Below, piece by piece: positions 1 through 8,909 of a DNA stretch of 63,255 nt. The notes beneath the pieces are model-generated. The model was not told where the DNA came from and did no database searches. It saw only the letters and a list, made by a program, of their open reading frames with translations. The stretch lies in contig JAPKZQ010000017.1 in NCBI GenBank assembly GCA_026393675.1, positions 1 to 63,255 of the forward strand. Reading direction: 5' to 3'. Source of the stretch: Acidobacteriota bacterium. GTDB taxonomy: Bacteria > Acidobacteriota > Vicinamibacteria > Vicinamibacterales > JAKQTR01. The translations under genes and the position numbers were made by a program. Numbering within the stretch: the stretch's first letter is position 1; every line of letters starts with the position of its first letter.

Positions 1-410
1 CCATGCCAACCGCGGTGCGCCCATGCTAACGTTGCCCCACGCCGTGCGGGTGACCAAGGAAAAGTGTGCCACTACGTCAACGGCCTGGCTGCAAGTCCCT
101 CTCAGGGAGAGACTTACTGATCGGCAGTGTAGAAGACGGGCCAGACGCGTGTTCACCGTTCGCCGGGCGCGCGAAGAACGTGGTTCACGCCCGTCTTCCG
201 TCCGCCGACGCGTCGAACGGCGTCCTTCTCGGACCCGAGCTGCCGCGACTCGACGGCGAGCGCGTGAGTTTCAATCAGGAGCAGGGATATCTGGCGTTGT
301 GGGGGAGTCCGGTGGCGAAGTACGGGACCATCGGACTCGCCCTGGTCTGGAATCCCGAAGCCTTCCGCGGCCTGCACGAGGGCGAACGGGACCGGTTCGT
401 CCGCCTGTGA
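1..410 (+). pseudogene. Frameshifted 3' remnant, possibly DUF4861-like
   Basis: Two reading frames join into one protein-like string. Bases 1 to about 117 read on to HYVNGLAASPSQGETY and a stop. About 3 bases later another frame continues with a segment containing GYLALWGSP and YGTIGLALVWNP and stops at 410. The join looks like a frameshift in the 3' part of a gene that starts left of the window. The pattern of aromatic and glycine residues reminds me of the C-terminal part of DUF4861 (sugar-related) proteins, but this is recall from memory and weak. It lies just beyond the stop of the convergent TonB receptor gene. It could also be chance coding potential in GC-rich DNA. Confidence 0.3.
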
Positions 411-583
411 CCACGGCCGGACCGGAGCGCGACCTACCTCTCAGTTGGCGCATGGCATCGAGGCAGCGCGCCACCTCCGGCGTCCAGCCGGTATTTCCTC
501 CGATATCTCAACGCACTCGCGGCCGTCTTTCGCGCGCCGCTACGCGTCACACGTCGAACCTTTCCCGGCGCTCACCCATCGGA

Positions 584-3500
584 TCAGAAGCTGAATCGCA
601 CGCTGAACTGAAACTGCCGGGGCGCGAACGCCTGGGAGAGGGAGCCCGCCGCAACCGAGACCAGATCGGTGTCCAGCGAATTCCCATCGAAGTTCGTGTT
701 GTTCAAGGCATTGTATGCCTCGATTCGGACAGTCATCGTTCCGGATCGTCCGGCCTTGACCTGCTTCTGTAGGCCCAGGTCGAGACTCCGATAACCGGGC
801 CCCACGACGAGGTTCCGAGCAGAGTTGCCGAAGCGAAAACTGGCAGGTCCCGACGCCATGGGTAGGGAGAAGGCGCTCGTGTTGAACCACTGCTGAGGCG
901 AATGGAGCCCGGAATTGGGATCGCCCGTCAGGTCGGGCCGACCCGATCGGATGTCGATGTCAGGGTCGACAGTCGAGTAGCGGGGGGAATAGCGGAGGCC
1001 CGTCATCACGCGGGCGATTCCCGTGCAGCGCCATCCGCCCAGAATATGGCTCAGGGCCCCTTGCTGGAGCCATCGCTTGCCGGGGCCCACGGGAAGCTCG
1101 TAGACGAAGTTCACGTTGAACACGTGCCGGCGCTGGAAAGAGGCATCTGCCCACTCCGCTTCCAGGTCGTAGCTGTCCTGCGGCCGGAGATTGTCGCGTT
1201 CGGCCTGCGAAAGCAGCTTGGCCCACGTCCAATTGGCCTGCAGGGAAAGGCCGCCGGCAAGGCGCCGCCGAACCTCCAACTCTCCGGCATGGTAGGAGGA
1301 GCGGGCCGCAGAGCTGAGGACGTCGATCGCGGCGAACTTCGGGTCCAGCGTCACCAGTGTTGGTACACCGCCGGCGCCCGACACGAGCTTCGGCTGGTTG
1401 TAGTTCAGCCGGACGGGAAGGTGCGACCCTCTGTTGCCAACATAGGACAACCGCACCGCCGTCGACGCGCCCAGCAAGCGCTCGAGCGACATCGCCCACT
1501 GCTGGCTGAGGGCATCCTCGAAATCGGACTGCACGCCGATGAGCTGACTGGCCGGGGGCTGACTGACGGCTCCGACCAGGTCGGCCACCTGATCGAACAG
1601 GAGGGGATTGTTGTGATTGTTGTTGTTCACACTGGGCCGCATGATGAAGGGAGGATTCCGGCTCGACCCTATCAAGGGGAGCCGCAGCCGGAGGGGCGCG
1701 TAGAACCACCCATAGCCCCCGCGCACGATCGTCGAACTGTTCTCCGTCAACCGGTACGCCATGTCCACTCGAGGCATGAAGTTATTCGTGTCCGCAGTGC
1801 GCAACCCCCTTGGCAGTCCTGCCTGCTGGTTTGTCCGGATGGGAATCGGGGAACTGGCGCTCACATACAGGGGAAGCATGCCTTGGGGGAGTTTACCGTC
1901 CTTCGAAGACACGACGAGCCCCCCGGTGCTGAAGTCATAGGCGGAGAGCCGGTCGTTGATCTCGATCGGGACCGTATAGAACTCGTAGCGCAAGCCCAGG
2001 TTCAGCGTCAGTCTGGGCGTGACTCTCCAATCGTCCATCAGGTAGCCCGCGAAGTACGACCGCCGCATCTCGGGGACCCCGGCTCCGACGTCGATTAGAA
2101 TGTTGTACGGCATTCCCAGCAGAAAATCCCCCATGACGGAACCGGTGTGGAAATTGCGGAACTCGAATACGGGGCGCTGGCGCTCCACCGACGACATGGA
2201 GATTCGAGCGCGCAGGGCTTCGGCCCCGAATCGAATGGCATGGTTCCCCCGGCTGTAGGAGACGTCGTTCTTCAAGCTGAACGTCTCTGTGAGGTTGACC
2301 GACGGGTTGCGGCCAAGCTCCACGAAGCGGAACAATCCGCGCAAGTAGAGGTCGGGAAAACCGTATTGGGCTTCGGGCAGCGTGGAACCCAACGTCTTTG
2401 CGAAGCCGAGCTCGGAGACAATGTCGCGGTGCAGCTCGTTGAGGACATCTGACTCGTCCTTCAGCCAGGCGAAGCTGAATTGGTTGAGCCAGCGCGAGCT
2501 GATGATGTAGTCATGACGCACGGTTTGGGCGTGCGACCCGTCATCAAAGATCTGCCCTCCCAAGCCGGGAACATCGCCCGCCAGGAACGCGTCGCGCGTT
2601 CGCCAGCGCACCAGCCAGGAGAGCCGCTGTTTGCTCGAAAGGTTGTGATCCAACCGAACAGTGACCAGCGTCTCATCGTCGCGCTCGGGCAGGTTTGCGA
2701 AGTAGTTGTTGGCGACACCAGGGAGATTCGGCTCGGGGAGGTAGCTCAGCAACTTCAGGGAGGCGGCGTTGAAACGGTTGGCCGGGATCACGTTGCCCGG
2801 AAACGGCTGCCGGCCGTTGAAGGGGTCCAGCACGGTGATCCCACTGTTCCTGAAATCGCCGCGCCGCTCCTCCAGCGTGGGAACCGTTGCGAGGGACACC
2901 TTGTCGGTTCTGGACCGTCGATATTCGACGTTGGTGAAGAAGAAGGTCCGGTTCTTGAAGATCGGCCCACCCAGGCTGCCGCCGACCTGGTTCTTCATCA
3001 GATGGCCCTTCTTGGCGTCAACGGGCGTGAAGAAGTTGCGCGCGTCGAGGACGTTGCCCCGGAAGAAGTCATACAGCGACCCTCTGAGTTCGTTGGTGCC
3101 TGAGCGTATGGCCACCTCGACTTGTGCGCCCCCGAGCCCCGAATCCGCCGTTGCCACCCCGCTCTTCACAGTGAACTCTGCGACCGAGTCGATGGGCGGC
3201 ACCGCTGCGGCTCGGTTGTCGATCAGATTCTCGCTGGTGTTGCCCTCCACTTTGTAGTTGACGGCGCCGTCCCGACTGCCGCTCACCTGGTACGCGATGA
3301 TGCCTTCTTCACCCGCGATCCCGGCGTTCACGGATGCAACGCCGGTCGCCAGGGTCAACAACTCGAGGGGGTTCCGCGTGTTCAGGGGCATGTCGGCGAT
3401 CTGCTCCGCGAGGACCCGGTTCTCCAGTGAGCCTCGTTCGGTCTCGACCAGCGCGTGCCGCGCCTCGACCACGACCGAGTCTGTCAGTCCCGCGACCTTG

Positions 3501-3832
3501 AGGACCGCGTCCACGCGGACCTGGCCGCCGGCGTGCACTTCGACGCCGGCAACGACCGCCTTCTGGAAGCCCGGCATCTCGACGGTCACCTCGTAGACCC
3601 CCCGCGGGAGCCCGTTCACCAGGTACTCGCCACGCTCGTTGGTCACGGTGTCCCGGCGACTCCCGGTGTTCACCTCCGCGACCGTGACCGTAGCGCCGGG
3701 AAGGACGCCCTGGGTGGTGTCGGCGACCTTGCCCACCAGCCGTCCCGTTGATTGCGCTGCGGCGTGCCCGGCGATGCCCAGGGCCATGAGCACAAGAACC
3801 GCCGTCACCAGGGTGTTGCGCCGAGTGTTCAT
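584..3832 (-). CDS. Oar-like TonB-dependent outer-membrane receptor with carboxypeptidase-regulatory-like domain
   Basis: About 1082 residues. A signal peptide (MNTRRNTLVTAVLVLMALG, cleaved after AHAAAQ) is followed by a carboxypeptidase-regulatory-like beta-sandwich (about residues 28-110, with GKVADTTQGVLPGATVTV). A plug domain follows (about 120-260, with an RNPLELLTLATGV stretch and a TNELRGSLYDFFRG segment), and then a long beta-barrel ending in aromatic FQFSVRFSF, the usual outer-membrane C-terminus. This architecture is the large Oar/SusC-like receptor typical of Acidobacteriota, presumed to import oligosaccharides, peptides or chelates across the outer membrane. The substrate cannot be read from sequence. 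I chose the start at 3832 because GGAGGGAGG sits just upstream on the coding strand; an in-frame ATG at 3892 would put 20 residues before the signal peptide. The gene appears intact and monocistronic. Confidence 0.93.
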   Translation of the reverse strand: MNTRRNTLVTAVLVLMALGIAGHAAAQSTGRLVGKVADTTQGVLPGATVTVAEVNTGSRRDTVTNERGEYLVNGLPRGVYEVTVEMPGFQKAVVAGVEVHAGGQVRVDAVLKVAGLTDSVVVEARHALVETERGSLENRVLAEQIADMPLNTRNPLELLTLATGVASVNAGIAGEEGIIAYQVSGSRDGAVNYKVEGNTSENLIDNRAAAVPPIDSVAEFTVKSGVATADSGLGGAQVEVAIRSGTNELRGSLYDFFRGNVLDARNFFTPVDAKKGHLMKNQVGGSLGGPIFKNRTFFFTNVEYRRSRTDKVSLATVPTLEERRGDFRNSGITVLDPFNGRQPFPGNVIPANRFNAASLKLLSYLPEPNLPGVANNYFANLPERDDETLVTVRLDHNLSSKQRLSWLVRWRTRDAFLAGDVPGLGGQIFDDGSHAQTVRHDYIISSRWLNQFSFAWLKDESDVLNELHRDIVSELGFAKTLGSTLPEAQYGFPDLYLRGLFRFVELGRNPSVNLTETFSLKNDVSYSRGNHAIRFGAEALRARISMSSVERQRPVFEFRNFHTGSVMGDFLLGMPYNILIDVGAGVPEMRRSYFAGYLMDDWRVTPRLTLNLGLRYEFYTVPIEINDRLSAYDFSTGGLVVSSKDGKLPQGMLPLYVSASSPIPIRTNQQAGLPRGLRTADTNNFMPRVDMAYRLTENSSTIVRGGYGWFYAPLRLRLPLIGSSRNPPFIMRPSVNNNNHNNPLLFDQVADLVGAVSQPPASQLIGVQSDFEDALSQQWAMSLERLLGASTAVRLSYVGNRGSHLPVRLNYNQPKLVSGAGGVPTLVTLDPKFAAIDVLSSAARSSYHAGELEVRRRLAGGLSLQANWTWAKLLSQAERDNLRPQDSYDLEAEWADASFQRRHVFNVNFVYELPVGPGKRWLQQGALSHILGGWRCTGIARVMTGLRYSPRYSTVDPDIDIRSGRPDLTGDPNSGLHSPQQWFNTSAFSLPMASGPASFRFGNSARNLVVGPGYRSLDLGLQKQVKAGRSGTMTVRIEAYNALNNTNFDGNSLDTDLVSVAAGSLSQAFAPRQFQFSVRFSF

Positions 3833-3919
3833 CGTCCGCCTCCCTCCAGTTGTGAGTTGCCGCCCTCGCCGATATCTCTGACAATGTTTCAATTCATAAA
3901 CAACAGTTCGTACGAGTGG

Positions 3920-3948
3920 AACATACCCGTACCAGTTCTGCTTGTCAA
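3920..3948 (-). promoter_or_regulatory. Sigma-70-type promoter for the TonB receptor
   Basis: On the minus strand a perfect TTGACA (3948-3943) is followed after 17 bases by TATGTT (3925-3920). It lies about 90 bases upstream of the receptor ATG, leaving a short 5' leader. It is a sequence match only; no operator is recognised around it. Confidence 0.6.
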
Positions 3949-4162
3949 TCCAGATTGTTCAGCGAGACAACAGGTTCTCGCCGAGCAGGTCGAAACGCGC
4001 GCCAGGGCGGCCACGGTCGGAGTCTTCTTCCAGGGCCGGCGCGTCGCCTCCCACGCCCGCTCGCTCGGCCGGCACGCACCAGGCGGTGACCGATCAGGCG
4101 CATGTGCCGCCTCCAGCGGACGACTGCCCCAATGCGACCGTGAGTTATGCTCGGGAACACCA

Positions 4163-4725
4163 TTGACAACGAATTCCCTGCCCGATGTCGCTCGAGCCCC
4201 AACGGCCTTCACCATCAGGGCCGCGGTTTGCTTGGCCGTGCTGGCACTGTGTGGCTGGGCGGCGGCGATTCCAATGAGGGCGCAGTCTCCCGATGCCGCA
4301 GCATACTGGCCACAATGGCGGGGACCGCTTTCGACGGGTGAAGCGCCGCACGGCAACCCTCCGGTGCGTTGGGATGAGCGAACCCATGTCCGCTGGAAAA
4401 TCGCCATCCCCGGACTGGGGCACGCGACGCCCGTGGTGTGGGGAGATCGGATCTTCGTCCAGACGGCCGTCCCGGCCGTCGAGGAGCCGCGAGACCGACG
4501 GGGGCTGGTTGGGCGCGTGCCGGATGTCCTTGGCCCAGGGGTGTTCCGGTATGACATTCTGGCGCTGAGCCGCGCAGACGGCCGGCTGCTCTGGCGCAGG
4601 ACTGCCCGCACGGAGGCGCCGCACGAGGGGCGCCACGAGGACGGGAGCTGGGCTTCGGGTTCGCCGGTGACTGACGGCGAGCATCTCTTTGCGTACTTTG
4701 GCTCCCGAGGGCTGTACTGTTACGA
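4163..4725 (+). pseudogene. 5' part of a PQQ-like beta-propeller protein, truncated by an IS4 element
   Basis: The frame encodes a hydrophobic export signal (AAVCLAVLALCGWAAAI) and then YWPQWRGP, VRWKIAIPGLGHATPVVWGD, LALSRADGRLLWRR and a GSPVTDGEHLFAYFGSRGLYCYD blade. These are the first blades of a secreted PQQ-like (BamB/quinoprotein-type) WD-like propeller of the kind common in Acidobacteriota and Planctomycetes. The frame runs into the left end of the IS4 element at 4726, and nothing resembling the remaining blades follows the right end at 5955, so the 3' part is gone. No ATG or GTG precedes the signal in frame close by; TTG at 4163 is the likeliest start. This is a dead fragment of unknown former substrate. 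Confidence 0.72.
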
Positions 4726-5955
4726 CCCTGAGAGATCCCCTCATTAAATGCTGGTAATTCTGAGGGTTGGAGATCATCGTAGTGGGGCATGAACCGAAAC
4801 GTGATCACCGTCAAACGCGCTGGCCGCCTGATCGACTGGGTGGCCGGCGAGAGTCTGCACGCCAAGCGGGTCCAGTCGGTGACGAACGCCGTGGTCGGCG
4901 TGGTCAACGCCTTCTCGCTGTCCATTCACGCGATTGGCGCGGGCCTGGCCCAGACGAGCGGGCTGCACACCAAGCACGCCATCAAGCAAGTGGACCGGCT
5001 GCTGAGCCATCCCGCGTTCAACGTCTGGGAGTTGTTCGCGCACTGGGTCCCGTATGTCCTGGCCGCGACCCAGGAGATCGTCGTCGCGCTGGATTGGACC
5101 GATTTCGACGCCGACGGGCACTCCACGATTGCTCTGTACCTGGTCACGGCCCACGGCCGGGCGACCCCGTTGGTGTGGATGAGCGTCAAGAAAGCGCAGC
5201 TCAAGGGACAGCGGAACCTCTACGAAGACACCGTGCTCCTGCGCCTGCACGAAGTCCTGCCACCCGGGGTGAAGGTCACGATCCTGGCGGACCGTGGGTT
5301 TGGCGATCAGCACCTGTATGCGCACCTCACCGACCTGGGCTTCGACTTCATCATCCGCTTTCGCGGGGACGTCATGGTGCAGAGTCGCGACGGCGAGGTG
5401 CGGCTAGCCCACGCGTGGGTGCCGCCCAACGGCAAGACCCGGCAGTTGAAGGACGCGCGGGTCACGGCCGACCGCTACTCGGTCGATTCGGTGGTGTGCG
5501 TCAAGGCTCACGGCATGAAGGACGCGTGGTGCCTCGCGGTGGGCGGGGGCACCCGCACGGGCGCGACGGCCGTGAAGCTCTATGCCCGCCGATTCACCAT
5601 CGAGGAGACCTTCCGCGACACCAAAGACCCGCGGTACGGCTTGGGCTTGTCGGCCACGCACGTGCACGACGTCCGACGCCGCGACCGCCTCCTCCTGATC
5701 TGCGCGATGGCGATGACCTTGCTCACCCTGCTCGGCGCGGCCGGCGAGAGCCTGGGCATGGACCGGATGCTCAAAGCCAACACGGTGAAGACACGCACCC
5801 ACTCGCTCTTCCGCCAAGGCTTTCACTACTATGCGGCGATCCCGGCCATGAAGCAGGAACTGCTCGAGCCGCTCGTGCAGCGATTCGGTGAATACGTCCT
5901 CGGGCAAGCGGTCTATGTGCATGCGTTCGGTCTGAAATGAGGGGATGGCTCAGGG
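4726..5955 (+). mobile_element. Complete IS4-family insertion sequence, about 1230 bp
   Basis: The ends are imperfect inverted repeats: CCCTGAGAGATCCCCTCATT at 4726-4745 and its counterpart at 5936-5955, matching at 18 of 20 positions. Between them is one full-length transposase gene. I see no convincing target-site duplication: left flank TGTTACGA, right flank TTAACATA. With the missing 3' half of the interrupted gene, this suggests that a deletion or rearrangement followed insertion at the right end. Confidence 0.88.
4789..5940 (+). CDS. IS4-family DDE transposase
   Basis: 383 residues, the usual size for IS4-family enzymes. The RNase H-like catalytic core is visible: first aspartate in VVALDWTDFD (about residue 102), second in ILADRGFGD (about 168), and glutamate in the signature YARRFTIEETFRDTK (about 265-279). 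That last motif fits the IS4 Y-(2)-R-(3)-E-(6)-K pattern exactly, in line with hairpin-type cut-and-paste transposition. The gene fills the element and its stop overlaps the right inverted repeat. No frameshift or internal stop is seen, so the enzyme is probably functional. Confidence 0.92.
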   Translation: MNRNVITVKRAGRLIDWVAGESLHAKRVQSVTNAVVGVVNAFSLSIHAIGAGLAQTSGLHTKHAIKQVDRLLSHPAFNVWELFAHWVPYVLAATQEIVVALDWTDFDADGHSTIALYLVTAHGRATPLVWMSVKKAQLKGQRNLYEDTVLLRLHEVLPPGVKVTILADRGFGDQHLYAHLTDLGFDFIIRFRGDVMVQSRDGEVRLAHAWVPPNGKTRQLKDARVTADRYSVDSVVCVKAHGMKDAWCLAVGGGTRTGATAVKLYARRFTIEETFRDTKDPRYGLGLSATHVHDVRRRDRLLLICAMAMTLLTLLGAAGESLGMDRMLKANTVKTRTHSLFRQGFHYYAAIPAMKQELLEPLVQRFGEYVLGQAVYVHAFGLK

Positions 5956-6058
5956 TTAACATATGACCCGCTATCGGACGCCGTCGCCCGGGCACAGGGC
6001 CGATTATGACCGCTGCGGCCGAGGTGTCAGTGTCAAGGGGCATTCGCGCGGCATTCGC
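5953..6058 (+). repeat. 106-bp direct repeat, copy 1 (left of sdaA)
   Basis: Begins GGGTTAACATATGACCCGCT and matches 8437-8542 at 104 of 106 positions in the same orientation; the differences are A/G at base 6 and G/A at base 24. It starts within the last three bases of the IS4 right end. No recognised gene is encoded on either strand. Together the two copies bracket the Tat stub and the serine dehydratase gene. Confidence 0.9.
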
Positions 6059-6163
6059 CTCCGCCATCAAGACCAGACGTCGGCACGCGGCGAACGAGCT
6101 TGACCCGCGTTTGGCGCGGCGACTACTGTGGGCGGTAATATCGCACAGGAGGCCACGCCACCC

Positions 6164-6346
6164 ATGCAGACATCCCGTCGCTCGTTTCTCCGTACCGCCG
6201 CGGCCGGCGCGGCGCTGCCGGTCTTCGGTCCCCGTGTCCTCGATGCGCTCGAACGACGCCTCGATCCGTTCGACCAGCTCTCACCGGCCGGTGCCGCGAT
6301 CGACGAGGCGTTTCTTTGCAATCTACCCACCGCCGTCGCCCCGTGA
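6164..6346 (+). pseudogene. N-terminal stub of a Tat-exported protein (class V aminotransferase-like)
   Basis: 60 codons starting MQTSRRSFLRTAAAGAALP, a twin-arginine signal (RRSFLRT) followed by a hydrophobic stretch, with an AGGAG ribosome site at about 6146. The following residues (ERRLDPFDQLSPAGAAIDEAF) resemble the start of Tat-signalled PLP-dependent class V aminotransferases that I know from Acidobacteriota. The frame then ends after CNLPTAVAP with no catalytic domain, and no continuation is seen downstream. Most likely it is the 5' end of a deleted gene. The family assignment is from memory and tentative; the Tat signal is plain. Confidence 0.5.
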
Positions 6347-6466
6347 TCTACAACGCGCACGTCGTGTGACGCGGCCACACTTCAAGGCACGGTCTGGCGC
6401 GCGCTAGATCAACGATGACAGAATCATAGGTGTCTGGAGACGGTGTAGACATCGATGGAGATCCCG

Positions 6467-8038
6467 ATGGTTGCAGGTCCTCGTGTCACTCGCGTCAGCA
6501 TCCTCAACGATGTGCTCGGGCCCGTGATGCGCGGGCCGTCGAGTTCGCATACCGCCGGCTCGTTCCATATCGCGAAAATGGTGACGGGGTTGCTCGGCGC
6601 GGCGCCGGTGGCCGTCGAGTGTGCCTTTGACCCGAACGGATCGTACGCACAGGTCTACAGGCAGCAGGGTGTCGATCGGGCTCTGGCCGTTGGCATGATG
6701 GGATGGAGCCTGACCGATGATCGTTTCTTTGCGGCGCTCGACATGGCCGCTGCGAGTGGCCTCGTGATCCAATTCTCCGTCCGGCCACTTGCAAAACCGG
6801 ATCACCCGAATACCGTCGAGATCACGATGCGTGCGGCCAACGGGCGTCGACTGGCCGCGTGCGCCCGCTCGATTGGCGGAGGCGCCATCGAGGTGGTCGA
6901 GGTGGAGGGATGGCCGGTCCGACTCACCGGATACACCCACGAGGTGCTGGTCGACGGGCCACGCGCGGTGGCCAGCGCGGTGGTCGCGGCGCTCTCGGCT
7001 GACGGGCACGTGGACGGCGTCCCGGAGATTCTCGATCGCGGCGGGCGCGTGCTGGTCGATGCGCGCCGGTTCGTCGCGATCGACCAGCGGGCGCGGGCTG
7101 CGTTGGCAGCGCTTGGCGACGACGTGATCGTGCGCGAAGCACCGCCGATTGCGTTCGTCAAACGGGGCCCGCAACTGTTCCAGAGCGCGGCCGAGATGCT
7201 GACGCTGGCCGAGTCGAAGGGCTGGTCGCTTGGCCGCGTTGCGCTGGCCTACGAAGCCTCCCTGCTGGGGCTTCCGGAACACGAGATCATAGACGAGGTC
7301 GCTCGCCGTTTCGACATCATGCAGACCGCCGTGCACCTCGGCCTCGGCAAGGACGCGCCGTCGATGCAGTTGCTGGCGCCGAGCGCCCGCGCGATCTTCG
7401 AGGCCGACGCCGCCGGACGGTTGCCGCTTGGCGGCTTGCACACGCGGGCTGCGGCGCGCGCGATGGCCGTGATGCACGTCAACGGCGCGATGGGCGTCGT
7501 CTGCGCCGCGCCAACCGGCGGATCCGCCGGAGCCGTGCCCGGTGTGGTCGTGACCCTGGTGGAGGAGCGTGCGCTGTCGAGGGAACGCGCCGCAATGGGG
7601 TTGCTGGCGGCGTCGGCCATCGGGGTCATCCTGGCGGCACGCGCCACGTTCGCGGCGGAAGTGGCTGGCTGCCAGGTGGAGATTGGCGCGGCGGGTGCGA
7701 TGGGGGCTGCTGCGGTGGTTGAAGCGGCCGGCGGCACCGCCGCCCAGGCGGCCAACGCCGCGGCCATCGCATTTCAGAACTCGATGGGGTCGGTGTGCGA
7801 CCTGGTCCGCGGAATCGTCGAGATCCCCTGTCACACGCGCAACGCGGTGGCCGCATCGAGCGCCTTTGTCTGCGCGGATCTCGTGGTGGGCGGCTACGCG
7901 AATCCCATTCCTCTCGACGAGACCATTGACGCGGTGTACGCCGTGGGCCGGATGATGCCGAGCGAACTGCTCTGCACGTCGAAGGGTGGCCTGGCCGTGA
8001 CGCCTTCGGCCCTACGGCTGGTGAGCACGCCCCGGTAA
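6467..8038 (+). CDS. sdaA: L-serine ammonia-lyase (iron-sulfur, single chain)
   Basis: About 523 residues. Converts L-serine to pyruvate and ammonia in the cytoplasm. The N-terminal beta-domain carries the family signature GPVMRGPSSSHTAG (about residues 18-31). The C-terminal alpha-domain has HVNGAMGVVCAAPTGGSAG, GCQVEIGAAGAMGAAA and CDLVRGIVEIPCHTR, whose cysteines match the [4Fe-4S] ligand positions of bacterial L-serine dehydratases. The fused beta-alpha order is that of single-chain SdaA. I prefer ATG 6467, preceded by GGAG at 6457 with good spacing; ATG 6455 would add four residues. No neighbour shares the pathway. The gene sits between two 106-bp direct repeats beside an IS, so it may have been relocated. 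Confidence 0.92.
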   Translation: MVAGPRVTRVSILNDVLGPVMRGPSSSHTAGSFHIAKMVTGLLGAAPVAVECAFDPNGSYAQVYRQQGVDRALAVGMMGWSLTDDRFFAALDMAAASGLVIQFSVRPLAKPDHPNTVEITMRAANGRRLAACARSIGGGAIEVVEVEGWPVRLTGYTHEVLVDGPRAVASAVVAALSADGHVDGVPEILDRGGRVLVDARRFVAIDQRARAALAALGDDVIVREAPPIAFVKRGPQLFQSAAEMLTLAESKGWSLGRVALAYEASLLGLPEHEIIDEVARRFDIMQTAVHLGLGKDAPSMQLLAPSARAIFEADAAGRLPLGGLHTRAAARAMAVMHVNGAMGVVCAAPTGGSAGAVPGVVVTLVEERALSRERAAMGLLAASAIGVILAARATFAAEVAGCQVEIGAAGAMGAAAVVEAAGGTAAQAANAAAIAFQNSMGSVCDLVRGIVEIPCHTRNAVAASSAFVCADLVVGGYANPIPLDETIDAVYAVGRMMPSELLCTSKGGLAVTPSALRLVSTPR

Positions 8039-8436
8039 TCCGCCTTCGCGATGTCCAGGACGACATCTCTGCTCGGCCGGGACGACCCGTCGTCGTGCGA
8101 GGACGTCTCGACCAAGCCGATTGACGAACTCCGTCGTGTCCTGTTTCCCGCTTGCCAGCCTCGCCCGCGGCGTGCAACAGTGACAAGATCACTCAGTTCA
8201 GCCTGTGAAATCAGCAGATAGCAAACCACAAAGCGCGTCGGCACGTGGGTGGGTGTGGCGCCTCCTGATCCCCCAGCCCCTCGCAGGCCTCGATCTGGCC
8301 CCAGTCGCGGCGGGCCTGCAGATCCTGATTTCCGTCGCCTGCCTGATTCCGATCGCCCTTGCGCTGGCGATGCCCGGCACCTACATGCGCGACGATAGGA
8401 CGCATTAGAGCGGTCTCCGCTCGCCTTCCGCTCGGC
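8039..8436. other. Intergenic, no gene recognised
   Basis: About 400 bases between sdaA and the second 106-bp repeat. A 67-codon GTG-started frame (8205-8408) has one hydrophobic stretch but no ribosome site and no family I recognise; I do not call it. No promoter or terminator stands out. Confidence 0.5.
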
Positions 8437-8542
8437 GGGTTGACATATGACCCGCTATCAGACGCCGTCGCCCGGGCACAGGGCCGATTATGACCGCTGC
8501 GGCCGAGGTGTCAGTGTCAAGGGGCATTCGCGCGGCATTCGC
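8437..8542 (+). repeat. 106-bp direct repeat, copy 2 (right of sdaA)
   Basis: Same orientation as 5953-6058 with two mismatches. It begins GGGTTGACATATGACCCGCT and ends at GGCATTCGC, after which the two loci diverge. The following 100 bases up to the IS91 remnant hold no recognisable gene. Confidence 0.9.
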
Positions 8543-8818
8543 GCGGATCATGCCTCACCAGCAGTGCGTGCGGTGCGTCCGGCGGTTGCCCGCGCGACGA
8601 TCGAGCGTACCTCCGGCGAGGCGGCACGTGCGCACGCGGATCACGCGCATGCGTTGAACACAACGATGTCCGTGTCCTGGTTGAACGAGCAGGTCTCAAG
8701 CAACGGCGGCGCCCGCCCGGGGCGGGGTTCTGGGGCGACGGTGGGCACGTGCAGATGGCGCAGAATGCGCTCGATCACCGAGGCCTCTTCGATCAGCGCG
8801 ATCAGCCGGAAACGCCCG

Positions 8819-8909
8819 CCATCCCTCGACCTTGCTCGGGATGGTCCTGAGCAGAGTCGCCGTTCGACCAGGCTCACGGCGACCCTGAGGTTCTCGAAGG
8901 GTCGAAGGG
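8819..8909 (-). repeat. CCCTTCGAC...GAGGG element, 88 bp plus 3-bp duplication, inside the IS91 gene
   Basis: On the coding strand the transposase codons for CPRCG|GRF are split after TGTGG by an insert beginning CCCTTCGACCC and ending AAGGTCGAGGGATGG, after which CGGGCG resumes. The ends CCCTTCGACC and GGTCGAGGGA are near-perfect inverted repeats. TGG occurs on both sides, as expected for a 3-bp target duplication. The 91-base net insertion shifts the frame. Its right third is closely similar to the element at 10088-10133. Confidence 0.75.

Noticed and set aside
902-2098. 398-codon plus-strand ORF
   Set aside because: Antisense shadow of the TonB receptor; composition is typical of reverse-frame GC-rich sequence.
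8205-8408. 67-codon ORF with a hydrophobic segment
   Set aside because: GTG start without a ribosome site, no family recognised, sits in a decayed region.
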